The notes: generated from the letters alone by a model not told the origin. 64,000 bases of DNA from Microtetraspora sp. NBRC 16547 (GCF_030268965.1 NZ_BSSE01000026.1:38582-102581), one strand, 5' to 3'; counted from the first letter of the stretch, positions 17,626 to 27,463 are shown. Numbers and translations are program-made.

Positions 17626-19941
17626 GTGACACTGGCCACGATCGCGGATGCGGGGGCCGAGGCCCGGTGGGCGGCGATCGAGGAGGCGGCGGCGCGGGTC
17701 GTCACCGACCCGGAGAACTCGAAGGCCGCCGCCCGGCTGCTGGCCGGGCTGATCGCCGACGAGGCGGCCGAGCACGGCGTGACCGGCTCGTCCGGCTTCT
17801 CCCGCTCGGTGGCCGCGACCCACGAAGCGGGCCTGGTCCACGACGAGCTGGCCGCGTTCGTCGCGCGGCACGCCGACGAGCTGGACGCGCTGGTCGACCA
17901 CTCGGCGGACGAGCGGTTCGAGTACTTCGGGCTGCGCACGGTCTACGACCGCTATCTGCTGCGGCACCCGGTCACCCGCAAGGTCCTGGAGCGCCCGCAG
18001 CACTTCTTCCTGCGCGTCGCGTGCGGGCTGGCCTACCCCTCAGCAGGCGGGGCGGGGGTCGCCGAGGCGGCCGAGCTCTACCGGCTGATGTCGACCCTGT
18101 CGTACCTGCCGAGCTCGCCGACGCTGTTCAACTCGGGGGCGCGCCGCCCGCAGCTCTCGTCGTGCTTCCTGCTCGACTCGCCGCGCGACGAGCTGGAGAG
18201 CATCTACGAGCGGTACGGCCAGGTGGCCAGGCTGTCCAAGTACGCGGGCGGCATCGGCGTCTCCTGGACCCGGATCCGGTCCCGCGGCTCGCTGATCCGG
18301 GGCACCAACGGCCACTCCAACGGGATCGTGCCGTGGCTGCGCACGCTCGACTCTTCCGTGGCGGCGGTGAACCAGGGCGGGCGGCGCAAGGGCGCGGCCT
18401 GCGTCTACCTGGAGACCTGGCACGCGGACATCGAGGAGTTCCTGGAGCTGCGGGACAACACCGGTGAGGACGCCCGCCGCACGCACAACCTCAACCTGGC
18501 CAACTGGGTGCCGGACGAGTTCATGCGCCGGGTCGAGGCCGACGCCATGTGGTCGCTGTTCGACCCCAAGGAGGTCCCGGAGCTGACCGACCTGTGGGGA
18601 GAGGCGTTCGACGCCGCCTACCGCGCCGCCGAGGACGAGGGCCGGTACGTCCGGCGGATCCCGGCCCGCACGCTCTACGGGCGCATGATGCGCACCCTCG
18701 CCCAGACCGGCAACGGCTGGATGACCTTCAAGGACGCCGCCAACCGGACCTCCAACCAGACGGCCCTGCCGCACAACGTCATCCACCTGTCCAACCTGTG
18801 CACGGAGATCCTGGAGGTGACGAACGACGCCGAGACCGCCGTGTGCAACCTCGGCTCGGTCAACCTCGCCGCGCATCTCGCCGAGCAGGGCCACCGCTCT
18901 CATCCCCGTGACGTCGACTGGGCCCGGCTCCGCGCCACGGTCCGCACCGCCGTACGGTTCCTGGACCGGACGATCGACCTGGGGTTCTACCCGACGCCCG
19001 AGGCCGAGGCGGCCAACCGGAAGTGGCGGCCCATCGGGCTCGGGGTGATGGGCCTCGCGGACGTGTTCTTCGCGCTGCGGCTGCCGTTCGACTCGCCCGA
19101 GGCGCTCGCCCTGTCGACCCGGATCGCCGAGGAGATCGCCCTCGCGGCGTACGGGACGTCCTCCGACCTCGCGGTGGAGCGCGGACGGCACCCCTCCTAC
19201 GACGACACCCGCGCCGCGCGGGGCGTGCTGCACCCCGACCACTACGCCGACCGCGCGGACGGGGACGCCGGGGCGGCCGGGGAGCGCTCCGAACGGCGCG
19301 AGGAATGGGCGGCCCTGCGCGAGAAGATCGCCAGGACCGGGCTGCGCAACTCCCTGATGATCGCGATCGCGCCGACGGCCACCATCGCGTCGATCGCCGG
19401 ATGCTACGAGTGCATCGAGCCCCAGGTCTCCAACGTGTTCAAGCGGGAAACCCTTTCGGGCGAGTTCCTCCAGGTCAACCGGTACCTCGTCGCCGACCTG
19501 CAGACCCTCGGGCTGTGGACCCAGGAGATGCGCGACGCCATCAAGCGGGCCGACGGCTCGATCCAGGACATCCCCGGCATCCCCGACGAGCTGCGCGCGC
19601 TCTACCGGACGGCCTGGGAGCTGCCCCAGAAGGCGCTCATCGACCTCGCCGCCGCGCGCCAGGCGTACATCGACCAGGCGCAGTCGCTCAACCTCTTCAT
19701 GGCGACGCCCACGATCGGCAAGCTCTCGTCGATGTACGCGTACGCCTGGCGGTCCGGCCTGAAGACCACCTACTACCTGCGGTCCCGCCCGGCGACCAGG
19801 ATCAGCCAGACCACCGTGCCGACCACTGGGCCGACCATAGTGCCCACCACTGGGCCCGCCGCCGTGCCGATGGCCGTGGCCGACCCGGAGGCGGTGGCCT
19901 GCTCCCTGGAGAACCCCGAGATCTGCGAAGCCTGCCAGTAG
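17626..19941 (+). CDS. nrdA: Class Ia ribonucleoside-diphosphate reductase, alpha (large) subunit
   Basis: 771 residues from GTG 17626 with GGAAGGGGAG five bases upstream; the frame is open far 5' but that part is the riboswitch. Reduces NDPs to dNDPs. Visible catalytic features: SSCFLLDSPRDELESIY (first redox Cys), SNLCTEILEV (thiyl Cys and Glu), AVCNLGSVNL (second redox Cys), and a late SLNLFMATPTIGKLSSMYAYAW. The C-terminal CSLENPEICEACQ carries the shuttle cysteine pair. No N-terminal ATP-cone is evident, so dATP activity control may be absent. Just before the tail is a Thr/Pro repeat (TTVPTTGPTIVPTTGP). nrdB follows 35 bp downstream. Confidence 0.96.
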   Translation: MTLATIADAGAEARWAAIEEAAARVVTDPENSKAAARLLAGLIADEAAEHGVTGSSGFSRSVAATHEAGLVHDELAAFVARHADELDALVDHSADERFEYFGLRTVYDRYLLRHPVTRKVLERPQHFFLRVACGLAYPSAGGAGVAEAAELYRLMSTLSYLPSSPTLFNSGARRPQLSSCFLLDSPRDELESIYERYGQVARLSKYAGGIGVSWTRIRSRGSLIRGTNGHSNGIVPWLRTLDSSVAAVNQGGRRKGAACVYLETWHADIEEFLELRDNTGEDARRTHNLNLANWVPDEFMRRVEADAMWSLFDPKEVPELTDLWGEAFDAAYRAAEDEGRYVRRIPARTLYGRMMRTLAQTGNGWMTFKDAANRTSNQTALPHNVIHLSNLCTEILEVTNDAETAVCNLGSVNLAAHLAEQGHRSHPRDVDWARLRATVRTAVRFLDRTIDLGFYPTPEAEAANRKWRPIGLGVMGLADVFFALRLPFDSPEALALSTRIAEEIALAAYGTSSDLAVERGRHPSYDDTRAARGVLHPDHYADRADGDAGAAGERSERREEWAALREKIARTGLRNSLMIAIAPTATIASIAGCYECIEPQVSNVFKRETLSGEFLQVNRYLVADLQTLGLWTQEMRDAIKRADGSIQDIPGIPDELRALYRTAWELPQKALIDLAAARQAYIDQAQSLNLFMATPTIGKLSSMYAYAWRSGLKTTYYLRSRPATRISQTTVPTTGPTIVPTTGPAAVPMAVADPEAVACSLENPEICEACQ

Positions 19942-19976
19942 TCGCCCACACAGCCGCACCTACGCCAGAAAGCGTG

Positions 19977-20978
19977 ATGACGATGTTGCTCGACCCCGGC
20001 ATGGACCTGACCCTGCGGCCCATGCGCTACCCCGACTTCTACGAGAGGTACCGCGCCGCGATCAGGAACACGTGGACGGTGGAGGAGGTGGACCTCCACT
20101 CCGACCTGGCCGACCTGGTGAAGCTGGACGCGGGGGAGCGGCACCTGATCAACCGGCTCGTCGCGTTCTTCGCCACGGGGGACTCGATCGTGGCCAACAA
20201 CCTCGTGCTCAACCTCTACCAGCACATCAACGCGCCGGAGGCGCGGCTCTACCTCAGCAGGCAACTGTTCGAGGAGGCCGTGCACGTGCAGTTCTACCTG
20301 ACGCTGCTCGACACCTACCTGCCCGACCCCGACGAGCGCGCCAAGGCGTTCGCGGCGGTCGAGCACATCCCCTCGATCCGCGACAAGGCCGAGTTCTGCT
20401 TCCGGTGGATCGGCTCCATCAACGATCTGACCCGGCTGGAGACCAGGGACGACCGGCGCCGCTTCCTGCTGAACCTGATCTGCTTCGCCGCGTGCATCGA
20501 GGGACTGTTCTTCTACGGCGCGTTCGCGTACGTCTACTGGCTGCGCTCCCGCGGCCTGCTCGGCGGGCTGGCCACCGGGACGAACTGGGTGTTTCGCGAC
20601 GAGTCCATGCACATGGAGTTCGCCTTCAGCGTCGTGGACACGGTCCGGGCCGAGGAGCCCGGCCTGTTCGACGAGGAGCTCGGCGCCCAGATCACCCGCA
20701 TGATCGAGGAGGCCGTCGCCGCCGAGCTCGCCTTCGCCCACGACCTGTGCGGCGACGGCCTGCGCGGGATGAGCGCCGACAGCATGCGCCAGTACCTGGA
20801 GTACGTGGCCGACCGGCGGCTCGCCCGGCTCGGCCTGCCCGTCCGGTACGGCACCGCCAACCCGTTCGCCTTCATGGAGCTCCAGGACGTGCAGGAGCTG
20901 GCCAACTTCTTCGAGCGGAGGGTCTCGGCCTACCAGGTGGCCGTGGAGGGCGACGTCAGCCTGGACGAGGCGTTCTGA
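19977..20978 (+). CDS. nrdB: Class Ia ribonucleoside-diphosphate reductase, beta (small) subunit
   Basis: 333 residues. Start is ambiguous among GTG 19974, ATG 19977 and ATG 19983; none has a strong ribosome site. Houses the diiron-tyrosyl radical cofactor: EEAVHVQFY supplies Glu and His ligands and, four residues after the His, the radical tyrosine; FRDESMHMEFAF supplies the second Glu-x2-His; FFATGDSIVANNLVLNLY carries the first carboxylate region. The tyrosine means a Tyr-radical type rather than class Ic. The C-terminus VAVEGDVSLDEAF should dock into NrdA. Its stop codon lies inside the first unit of a 16-bp tandem repeat. Confidence 0.96.
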   Translation: MTMLLDPGMDLTLRPMRYPDFYERYRAAIRNTWTVEEVDLHSDLADLVKLDAGERHLINRLVAFFATGDSIVANNLVLNLYQHINAPEARLYLSRQLFEEAVHVQFYLTLLDTYLPDPDERAKAFAAVEHIPSIRDKAEFCFRWIGSINDLTRLETRDDRRRFLLNLICFAACIEGLFFYGAFAYVYWLRSRGLLGGLATGTNWVFRDESMHMEFAFSVVDTVRAEEPGLFDEELGAQITRMIEEAVAAELAFAHDLCGDGLRGMSADSMRQYLEYVADRRLARLGLPVRYGTANPFAFMELQDVQELANFFERRVSAYQVAVEGDVSLDEAF

Positions 20979-21054
20979 ACCGGAGACGGGCTGAACCGGA
21001 GACGGGCTGAACCGGAGACGGGCTGAACCGGAGACGGGCTGAACCGGAGACGGG
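20975..21054. repeat. Five perfect 16-bp tandem repeats at the nrdB stop codon
   Basis: CTGAACCGGAGACGGG is repeated five times without mismatch. The first copy contains the TGA stop of nrdB, so expansion leaves the protein unchanged but lengthens the 3' UTR, with a stop in every unit in that frame. The perfect identity points to recent expansion. Confidence 0.95.
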
Positions 21055-21100
21055 CCCGAACCCGGCCGGAGCCGCCTTCGGCGGGGCAGTGTCCGACGTC

Positions 21101-22678
21101 TCACGACGGCCCGGACGGCCTCAGCACGCGGGTGGCTCCGGCGATCAGGGCGGTGGCCAGGATCCAGCCTGCGGCGATGAGACCACCGGCCAGCCACTGC
21201 GTCCAGCCGACCGGCTCCCACGCGCCGCGCTGGTCGAACAGGCTCACCGGGGCCAGCAGGTCGAGCGTGTAGAGGAGGGGGCTGAAGCTGCGCCGCTCGT
21301 CCAGACCGATCTGCGACGGGTGGTGGGCGGAGAACACCGCCGTGCCCAGGGCGAGCAGCAGGGTCGCCCACACGCCCGCCAGCCACGGGCGGTAGCCGTA
21401 CCCGACCATGACGTCGAGCAGCCAGCCCCAGAGCCTTCCGGGAAGCCGGAGCGTCCTCCGCCGGCTGCGCTGCTTGGCCAGGAGCACCCTCCGCGCGTCG
21501 GACTCGTGCCCGATCCGCCGGAAGTAGGCGGCGAGCTGCTCGTACGGCTGCGGCCGATATCCGTCGGGGTCGCGCCGCAGCCAGGCCAGCCGGTCGGAGA
21601 GCCGGGCCGGCCCGCGCAGCGACTCATACGTTGTCTCGTTGAGGTGGACGGCCCCCGGATAGCAGTCCGGTCGGTCGAGCAGCACGCCGATGCGCGAGTA
21701 GCCGAGGTTGATCTCGCCCTCGACCGAGGCGGGGGTGAGGATGAGCTCGTCGACCTGCATGTGGCTCAGATGCAGCGCGCGGCCGGGCGCCTTCAACGTC
21801 GCCCGGTTGAAGGACAGCACTCCGGTGATCCGCGCGCCGCGCAGCCGGATGCCGCCCTCGGCGGTGAAGCCCTCGCTGAATTCCACAGTGGTGGCCTGCA
21901 GGTGGTCGGCGTGCACGGCGTATGCCCCGGCCGGTCGACACGCGGTCGCGATGACGGACCGCTGCAGGTAGATGCCGCTGTTGAAACGGGCGCCGATCAG
22001 GCGCAGCGTCCCCGTGCTGCGGAGGCCGCGCAGGAACGCCCCGCCGTCCACGGTGAGGCCGCCCGCCCACAGTGCCGTGTGGCTCCGCGCGAGCCCGCGC
22101 GTCTCCGTCTCCTCCCGGCTGTACGGCGCCCGAGTGTCCTCGAGGAAGCTCTCCGAGCCTCGCGAGACGTCCTCGGGGGTGCCGATCGTCGCCCGGGACA
22201 GCCGGAACTGCCCGGTGACACGGGTGTTGTCCAGGCGCACCCCGGCCCGGATCGTGGACCCGTCGAGATCGAAAAGGCCGTCGATCACGGCCCGCCCGGC
22301 CTTGAACCTGCGGATGTCGCACCCGCGGAAGCGGACGCCTCTGGTGCGCGCGTCGTTGAGCGAGACCGCGCCGGGGATGTAGCAGTTCAGCAGGTGCAGT
22401 TTCGAGGTGAAGACCGCGTCGGACAGATTGAGGTCGCCGACGATCCGCGCCCCGGCGAGCCGGACGCCCGGCACCTCGCCCGGCCGGCCCTCCCGCATCC
22501 CGAGCAGCAGCGCGGCGATCACCTGGGCGCGCACCACGCGCTCGCGGCCCCACGAGGCTCCGGTCGCGGGATCGTCTTTCTCGGTCTCGCGCAGATCGAC
22601 CCAGGCGCCGGAGGGATAGGCGTCCCACAGCTTCCGCTCCGCCGGATTCAGCCGCCAGAAAGGCCGTGATCGTCCCAC
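21101..22678 (-). CDS. Membrane protein with repetitive beta-helix-like N-terminal domain
   Basis: 525 residues if GTG 22678 is used; the frame is open to 22825 and the start is uncertain. The first 400 residues hold repeated short strands of the type GVRLAGARIVGDLNLSDAVF, GVRLDNTRVTGQFRLSRATI, GGIRLRGARITGVLSFNRAT, with a period of roughly 20 residues, resembling a pentapeptide-type or quadrilateral beta-helix. The C-terminus has two or three hydrophobic segments (LAGVWATLLLALGTAVF, LAGGLIAAGWILATALIAGA). Homologues in streptomycetes are annotated as membrane-associated proteins of unknown role. The helical part likely faces the cytosol as a binding scaffold; this is inference. Confidence 0.7.
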   Translation of the reverse strand: MGRSRPFWRLNPAERKLWDAYPSGAWVDLRETEKDDPATGASWGRERVVRAQVIAALLLGMREGRPGEVPGVRLAGARIVGDLNLSDAVFTSKLHLLNCYIPGAVSLNDARTRGVRFRGCDIRRFKAGRAVIDGLFDLDGSTIRAGVRLDNTRVTGQFRLSRATIGTPEDVSRGSESFLEDTRAPYSREETETRGLARSHTALWAGGLTVDGGAFLRGLRSTGTLRLIGARFNSGIYLQRSVIATACRPAGAYAVHADHLQATTVEFSEGFTAEGGIRLRGARITGVLSFNRATLKAPGRALHLSHMQVDELILTPASVEGEINLGYSRIGVLLDRPDCYPGAVHLNETTYESLRGPARLSDRLAWLRRDPDGYRPQPYEQLAAYFRRIGHESDARRVLLAKQRSRRRTLRLPGRLWGWLLDVMVGYGYRPWLAGVWATLLLALGTAVFSAHHPSQIGLDERRSFSPLLYTLDLLAPVSLFDQRGAWEPVGWTQWLAGGLIAAGWILATALIAGATRVLRPSGPS

Positions 22679-22694
22679 CCGACGGACTGTATAT

Positions 22695-22829
22695 CTAGAT
22701 CGCCCGGATCGTCCCGGCGATCTCTTCGAAAAGGGCGTCCTCGTCGTCGATGTCGGTGGCGAGGGTGACGACGCAGGTCGTGCCCTTGCGTCGCCTCGCC
22801 GGGAACACAACCGTTCCAACGGCACACAT
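22695..22829 (-). CDS. Possible 44-residue small protein
   Basis: A short frame with good actinobacterial third-position G+C lies between the DUF5685 gene and the beta-helix membrane protein gene. The end reads TLATDIDDEDALFEEIAGTI, which looks like real acidic helical protein, and the start MCAVGTVVFPARRRKGTTC is hydrophobic then basic. No ribosome site is obvious. It overlaps the extended upstream frame of the 21101 gene, which argues for the shorter start of that gene if this one is real. Confidence 0.3.
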   Translation of the reverse strand: MCAVGTVVFPARRRKGTTCVVTLATDIDDEDALFEEIAGTIRAI

Positions 22830-22843
22830 ACCCGGTCAAGCCG

Positions 22844-24034
22844 TCAATCGCAGCCGCAGCCGCAATCGCAGTCACAACAGCAGTCGTCGCAGCACCCGCC
22901 GCCCTCGCCGGCGCCGGATCCGCCGCCGGACCCGTGCCCGGAGCCGCAGCACCGGCCGCAGCAGTCCGCGCAGTCGCAACATCCGTCACATCCGTCACAC
23001 CCGTCACAGCGGCCGGCATAGCAGCGGTCGTCCCACGACTCGTCCCGCAGGCGGCTCCACGACGGCCGGTAGAGGCCGCAGGTCAGGAAGGTGAGCATGC
23101 CCGCCAGCGCACCGCGTACCGGATCCGGCGCCGCGCCCGCCCGGTGCTCAGGGGTGGGGTGACCGGTATGCGGGTCGAGGGCGCGGTGACCGAAGGTACG
23201 GGCGATCGCGCGCCGGGTCTCGTCCACGAGCAGCGCCTCGGCGAGATGCCGCTCCTCCAGGTCGAGATCCGCCACGGCCAGGCGCAGACCGTGCAGCGCG
23301 TCGTCGCAGAGCCGGCGGGCCTCGGAAAGCGTCGTCCCGGTCGCGGCCAGCGGGTTGAACGCTCCGCGCGCCACGTCGTCGTCCAGGTCCTCGACCGCGT
23401 CGAGCAGGTGCGCGATCCGCCCGAAGAGCCGGCCGGCCTCCCGGAGCGCCTCGGCGTTGTGCGGCGTTCGCGCGAGCGTGGCGGTGTGCGCGAACGCCGC
23501 CGCGACGGCGGTCTCGGTTGGCTCGGTGAGGTCGAGCAGGGACAGTCCGGGCGTTCTCTCCCGCTCGGCCTGGCGTTCCGGGACCGAGACGAGTCCAGAC
23601 GTGTCGAACCCGAGTGCCCCGCCTCCGCGGCCCGCCGCGGCTGTCCAGGAGCCGGCGATGAGGCGGAGCGGCGCTCCGGCGAAGCGGCGGCCGGCCGTCC
23701 CGTCACCGTCGGCCGCGTGGTCGCGGATCTTGCCCGAAGCGAGCGCGAGTGAGACCGCGGCGGCGAGCCGCGCGCCCTCCGCCCGCGAGGAGACCACCTC
23801 CGCGCGCCGGAAACCGCGCAGCGGGCACGGGCCGGCCACCCGGCGCGCCGTGGATTCGGGGCGCTGGGCCTCGGTCAGCACGGAGAGCACGAGCCCGTCG
23901 TAGTTCGTCGCGGCCCTGGCGAGCTGCCCGTGCCTGTCCCGTAGGGTCAGGCACATCCCGCACAGATGAGCCCGCCACGCCTGGTGCAGTCGCGGGCAGG
24001 AGTGGCGCGCGCACGGCCGAAGGATTCCGAACAC
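22844..24034 (-). CDS. DUF5685-family protein with 20-cysteine C-terminal tail
   Basis: 396 residues from GTG 24034 with GGAGAAGGGG upstream. The opening FGILRPCARHSC followed by HLCGMCLTLRD is the DUF5685 signature, with Cys positions that may bind metal. The middle is helical (EAGRLFGRIAHLLDAVEDL and VARGAFNPLAATGTTLSEA), reminiscent of prenyl-synthase-like helix bundles. After CGLYRPSW the final 60 or so residues hold about 20 Cys in CDGC/CCDC/CCCDCDCGC runs, broken by a Gly/Ser spacer. The function is unknown; metal storage or cluster binding is plausible. No enzymatic neighbours help. Confidence 0.8.
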   Translation of the reverse strand: MFGILRPCARHSCPRLHQAWRAHLCGMCLTLRDRHGQLARAATNYDGLVLSVLTEAQRPESTARRVAGPCPLRGFRRAEVVSSRAEGARLAAAVSLALASGKIRDHAADGDGTAGRRFAGAPLRLIAGSWTAAAGRGGGALGFDTSGLVSVPERQAERERTPGLSLLDLTEPTETAVAAAFAHTATLARTPHNAEALREAGRLFGRIAHLLDAVEDLDDDVARGAFNPLAATGTTLSEARRLCDDALHGLRLAVADLDLEERHLAEALLVDETRRAIARTFGHRALDPHTGHPTPEHRAGAAPDPVRGALAGMLTFLTCGLYRPSWSRLRDESWDDRCYAGRCDGCDGCDGCCDCADCCGRCCGSGHGSGGGSGAGEGGGCCDDCCCDCDCGCGCD

Positions 24035-24293
24035 GAATGCCCCTTCTCCGTCCTGACGGGCCCCGGGCGTCGTGCCCGGCACGCCGTGTTTCGCGGTGAT
24101 TATGACATCCAGTGGGGATCTGGAGGGGTATGTCGGTCGGCTTCGCTCCGCATCGCTCCGGTGACGGTGTGGGGTGCCGTGAATCGACCATAGGTGTCAA
24201 GCCTTTCCGGAAAAGGCATTCCCTCTCATTATTTTGGCGCGCAAAATAGGTATAAGCGGGACTCGCAGCGGTAATGACCCTGTGAGGTGTGAG

Positions 24294-24884
24294 ATGTCGC
24301 AGAAGCCATTCACCCGGCTCGCTCGATGGCTGGGATTCGACAGGAACCCGCTACGCCGCCGGTGTGACCGGATCGAGGCGATCACGAGATTGATCGCCGT
24401 CATGGGCGTGGCGGTCGCCGTCGTACTCGGGATCCTGTTCGGTGCCCGGGCGTACGGCGACGGCCTGCGGGCCGAGGCCGCTCAGGCGCACTCACGGCAC
24501 CTGACCCGGGCGACGATGCTCCAGGACGTTCCGGCGCGCGGGCTGTCCCCGTCCGGGGTCGCCGTCGGGCACGGCCAGGCCGAGTGGACGACCGGCACCG
24601 GAGTCCACCGCACGGGCGTCGTCGAGGCGCCGCCGGGCAAGAGCGCCGGCGATGTCGTGCTGATCTGGACCGACGACCACGGCGCGCCCGTCCGGCGGCC
24701 TCAGGACCGGGAGACGACCGTCGTCGGCGCCATCACCGTGGGGGCCGGCCTGCCCACCGGGGCCGCCGCCCTGCTGGCCCTGCTCGTCCTGGCCACCCGT
24801 ACAGTCAACCAGCGGCGCGCCACCCGCGTGTGGGAGGCGCAGTGGAGCGTCGTCGAGCCCATGTGGCGGATCAACGGTCGATGA
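24294..24884 (+). CDS. Rv1733c-like membrane protein
   Basis: 196 residues from ATG 24294 with GAGGTG at 24283-24288. Layout: a basic cytosolic start containing [19 protein letters not shown], a first membrane helix ([19 protein letters not shown]), an external domain of about 90 residues with [20 protein letters not shown], a second helix ([13 protein letters not shown]) and a C-terminal [12 protein letters not shown]. That order is diagnostic of the Rv1733c family, abundant in actinobacteria and of unknown role. Its 3' end overlaps convergent glgC by 14 bp. Confidence 0.85.
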   Translation: MSQKPFTRLARWLGFDRNPLRRRCDRIEAITRLIAVMGVAVAVVLGILFGARAYGDGLRAEAAQAHSRHLTRATMLQDVPARGLSPSGVAVGHGQAEWTTGTGVHRTGVVEAPPGKSAGDVVLIWTDDHGAPVRRPQDRETTVVGAITVGAGLPTGAAALLALLVLATRTVNQRRATRVWEAQWSVVEPMWRINGR

Positions 24885-26097
24885 TCTCGTTCTTGCCGAT
24901 CACCACGATGCCGCCGCGGGTCACCGCGAACCGCTGCCGGTCATGGTCGAGGTCGACGCCGATCCTGGCGCCGTCCGGGATCACCACGTTCTTGTCGATG
25001 ATGGCGCGCCGGACGATCGCGCCCCGGCCGATCTTGACCGAGCCCATCAGCACCGAGTCCTCGACCAGCGAGTGCGAGTGGAGCACGACGCCGGGGGAGA
25101 GGATCGAGCGGACCGCCGTGCCGCCGGAGACGATGACGCCGGGGGACACCAGTGAGTCGAGGGCACGGCCGACCCGCTCGCCCTGGTTGTGCACGAACTT
25201 CGCCGGCGGTAGCGGGTCGTGCCCGGTGTAGATCGGCCACCGGCTGTTGTACAGGTTGAACATCGGAAGCGCCGAGATGAGGTCCATGTGCGCCTCGTAG
25301 TAGGCGTCCAGCGTCCCCACGTCCCGCCAGTAGCCCCGGTCCCGCTCGGTGGAGCCGGGGACGACGTTGTGGGCGAAGTCGTACACCTCGGCGCCGCCCG
25401 ACTTGACGAACATCGGGATGATGTCGCCGCCCAGGTCGTGCCGGCTGGCGGGGTCGAGCGCGTCCTCGCGCAGCGCCTCGATCAGCGCCTGGGTCTTGAA
25501 GACGTAGTTGCCCATGGAGGCGTAGATCTGGTCCGGCGCGTCGGGCAGGCCCACGGCGTCCTTCGGCTTCTCCCGGAACGCGACCATGCGCCGGCCCGTG
25601 GGGTCGGTCTCGATGACGCCGAACTGGTCGGCCAGCGCCAGCGGCTGGCGGATCGCCGCGACCGTCACGTCCGCGCCCGAGTCGATGTGCTGCTCGACCA
25701 TCTGCCGCGGGTCCATCCGGTAGATGTGGTCCGCGCCGAAGACGATGCAGTGGTCCGGCAGCTCGTCGTAGATCAGATTGAGGTTCTGGAACAGCGCGTC
25801 CGCGGAGCCGGCGAACCAGCGCGGGCCGAGCCGCTGCTGGGCCGGCACGGGCGTCACGTAGTTGCCGAGCATCGCCGACAGCCGCCAGGTCCGCGAGATG
25901 TGCCGGTCGAGGCTGTGGTTCTTGTACTGCGTCAGCACCACGATCTGCAGATAGTGGGCGTTGGCCAGGTTCGACAGCACGAAATCGATCAGCCGGTATA
26001 TCCCCCCGAACGGGACGGCGGGCTTGGCGCGGTCCGCGGTCAGCGGCATCAGTCGCTTTCCCTCACCGCCGGCGAGAACGATCGCGAGGACCTTCAT
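24871..26097 (-). CDS. glgC: Glucose-1-phosphate adenylyltransferase
   Basis: 408 residues from ATG 26097, where the protein starts [20 protein letters not shown], the pyrophosphorylase nucleotide loop. Other typical parts: [35 protein letters not shown], and [18 protein letters not shown]. The last 120 residues form a left-handed beta-helix ([20 protein letters not shown]). Makes ADP-glucose for glycogen or maltose-1-phosphate. Divergent from glgA, the arrangement also found in mycobacteria. Full length. Confidence 0.97.
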   Translation of the reverse strand: MKVLAIVLAGGEGKRLMPLTADRAKPAVPFGGIYRLIDFVLSNLANAHYLQIVVLTQYKNHSLDRHISRTWRLSAMLGNYVTPVPAQQRLGPRWFAGSADALFQNLNLIYDELPDHCIVFGADHIYRMDPRQMVEQHIDSGADVTVAAIRQPLALADQFGVIETDPTGRRMVAFREKPKDAVGLPDAPDQIYASMGNYVFKTQALIEALREDALDPASRHDLGGDIIPMFVKSGGAEVYDFAHNVVPGSTERDRGYWRDVGTLDAYYEAHMDLISALPMFNLYNSRWPIYTGHDPLPPAKFVHNQGERVGRALDSLVSPGVIVSGGTAVRSILSPGVVLHSHSLVEDSVLMGSVKIGRGAIVRRAIIDKNVVIPDGARIGVDLDHDRQRFAVTRGGIVVIGKNEIIDR

Positions 26098-26216
26098 AGC
26101 CAGGACCCTAACCCGCCAAAGCCCGCGCAAAACACTACGATTTATGACGAGAAACTCGAAATGACCACCGAATCCGATGCAGCGGCCGTACGGCGAGATG
26201 GTTCTAAGCTCCTCCC
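26098..26216. promoter_or_regulatory. Divergent glgC-glgA promoter region
   Basis: 119 bp between the two start codons, less G+C-rich around AAAACACTACGATTTATGAC. Both promoters must lie here. I cannot assign exact boxes. Confidence 0.45.
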
Positions 26217-27404
26217 ATGCGTGTCGATCTGCTCAGCCGGGAATATCCGCCCGAGGTATACGGCGGCGCCGGAGTCCATGTCGAATACCTCGCCCGCGAG
26301 TTGCGCAGGCTCGCCGACGTCCGGGTCCGGTGCTTCGGGGCTCCCCGCGATGAGGTCGGCGTGCACGCCTACCGGGTGCCCGGCGGGCTGGAGGCCGCCA
26401 ACTCCGCGCTCCAGGTGCTCCGGGTCGATCTGGAGATGGCCGCCGGCTGCGAGGGCGCGGACGTGGTGCACAGCCACACCTGGTACGCGAACTTCGCCGG
26501 GCAGGTCGCCAAGACGCTCTACGGCACGCCGCACGTCGTGACCACGCACAGCCTGGAGCCACTCCGGCCGTGGAAGGCCGAGCAACTCGGCGGCGGGTAC
26601 GCGCTGTCGTCCTGGGCCGAGCGGACCGCCCTCGCCTCGGCCGACGCGGTCATCGCGGTGTCCGAGGGCATGCGCCGCGACGTGCTCACCTCATATCCCG
26701 AAATATCGCCTGGCCGGGTACAGGTCATTCACAACGGCATCGACACCGTCGAGTATGCGCCCTCTCACGGCACCGAGGCTCTGGTCAGGCACGGCATCGA
26801 CCCGAGCCGGCCGTACGTCGTCTTCGTCGGGCGGATCACCCGGCAGAAGGGCCTGGTCCACCTGCTGCGCGCGGCGCGGTCCTTCGACCCGGGAGCCCAG
26901 ATCGTGCTGTGCGCCGGGGCGCCGGACACCGCCGAGATCGCCGCCGAGGTCGGCGGCCTGGTCACCGAACTCGGCCGCACCCGGAAGGGCGTCGTCTGGA
27001 TCTCCGAGATGCTGCCGCGGCCCGAGGTGATCCAGATCCTCACGCACGCCACCGTCTTCGTCTGCCCCTCGGTCTACGAGCCGATGGGCATCGTCAACCT
27101 GGAGGCGATGGCCTGCGAGACCGCCGTCGTGGCGACCGCGACGGGCGGGATCCCCGAAGTCGTGGACGACGGCGTCACCGGCCTGCTCGTCCCGATCGAC
27201 CAGGGCCCGGACGGCGAGCCACGAAAGCCGGAGGCGTTCGCCGCCGCCATCGCCGAGCGGGTCGGCACCCTGCTCGCCGACCGGGACAGCGCCGCCGCCA
27301 TGGGCGCGGCGGGCCGGCGCAGGGCCGTCGAACACTTCTCCTGGCGGCGCATCGCCGAGCGGACCCACCGCCTGTACGCCGACCTCGTCGGCGACCGCAC
27401 CTGA
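26217..27404 (+). CDS. glgA: GT4-family glycogen/maltose-1-phosphate synthase
   Basis: 395 residues from ATG 26217. Uses ADP-glucose. The N-terminal domain starts [20 protein letters not shown], the actinobacterial GlgA opening; the C-terminal domain holds [18 protein letters not shown], the donor-site [20 protein letters not shown], with the EX7E glutamates, and [19 protein letters not shown]. This is the short GT4 form, not the 480-residue GT5 type. In mycobacteria the equivalent (GlgM) makes maltose 1-phosphate for the GlgE pathway, so that reaction is possible here. Paired with divergent glgC. Confidence 0.94.
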   Translation: MRVDLLSREYPPEVYGGAGVHVEYLARELRRLADVRVRCFGAPRDEVGVHAYRVPGGLEAANSALQVLRVDLEMAAGCEGADVVHSHTWYANFAGQVAKTLYGTPHVVTTHSLEPLRPWKAEQLGGGYALSSWAERTALASADAVIAVSEGMRRDVLTSYPEISPGRVQVIHNGIDTVEYAPSHGTEALVRHGIDPSRPYVVFVGRITRQKGLVHLLRAARSFDPGAQIVLCAGAPDTAEIAAEVGGLVTELGRTRKGVVWISEMLPRPEVIQILTHATVFVCPSVYEPMGIVNLEAMACETAVVATATGGIPEVVDDGVTGLLVPIDQGPDGEPRKPEAFAAAIAERVGTLLADRDSAAAMGAAGRRRAVEHFSWRRIAERTHRLYADLVGDRT

Positions 27405-27463
27405 ACGGCCGACGGGAGCCGCGGCCCGTCAGCGACCTCGAACGGGGCGGCTACGCTGATCTG

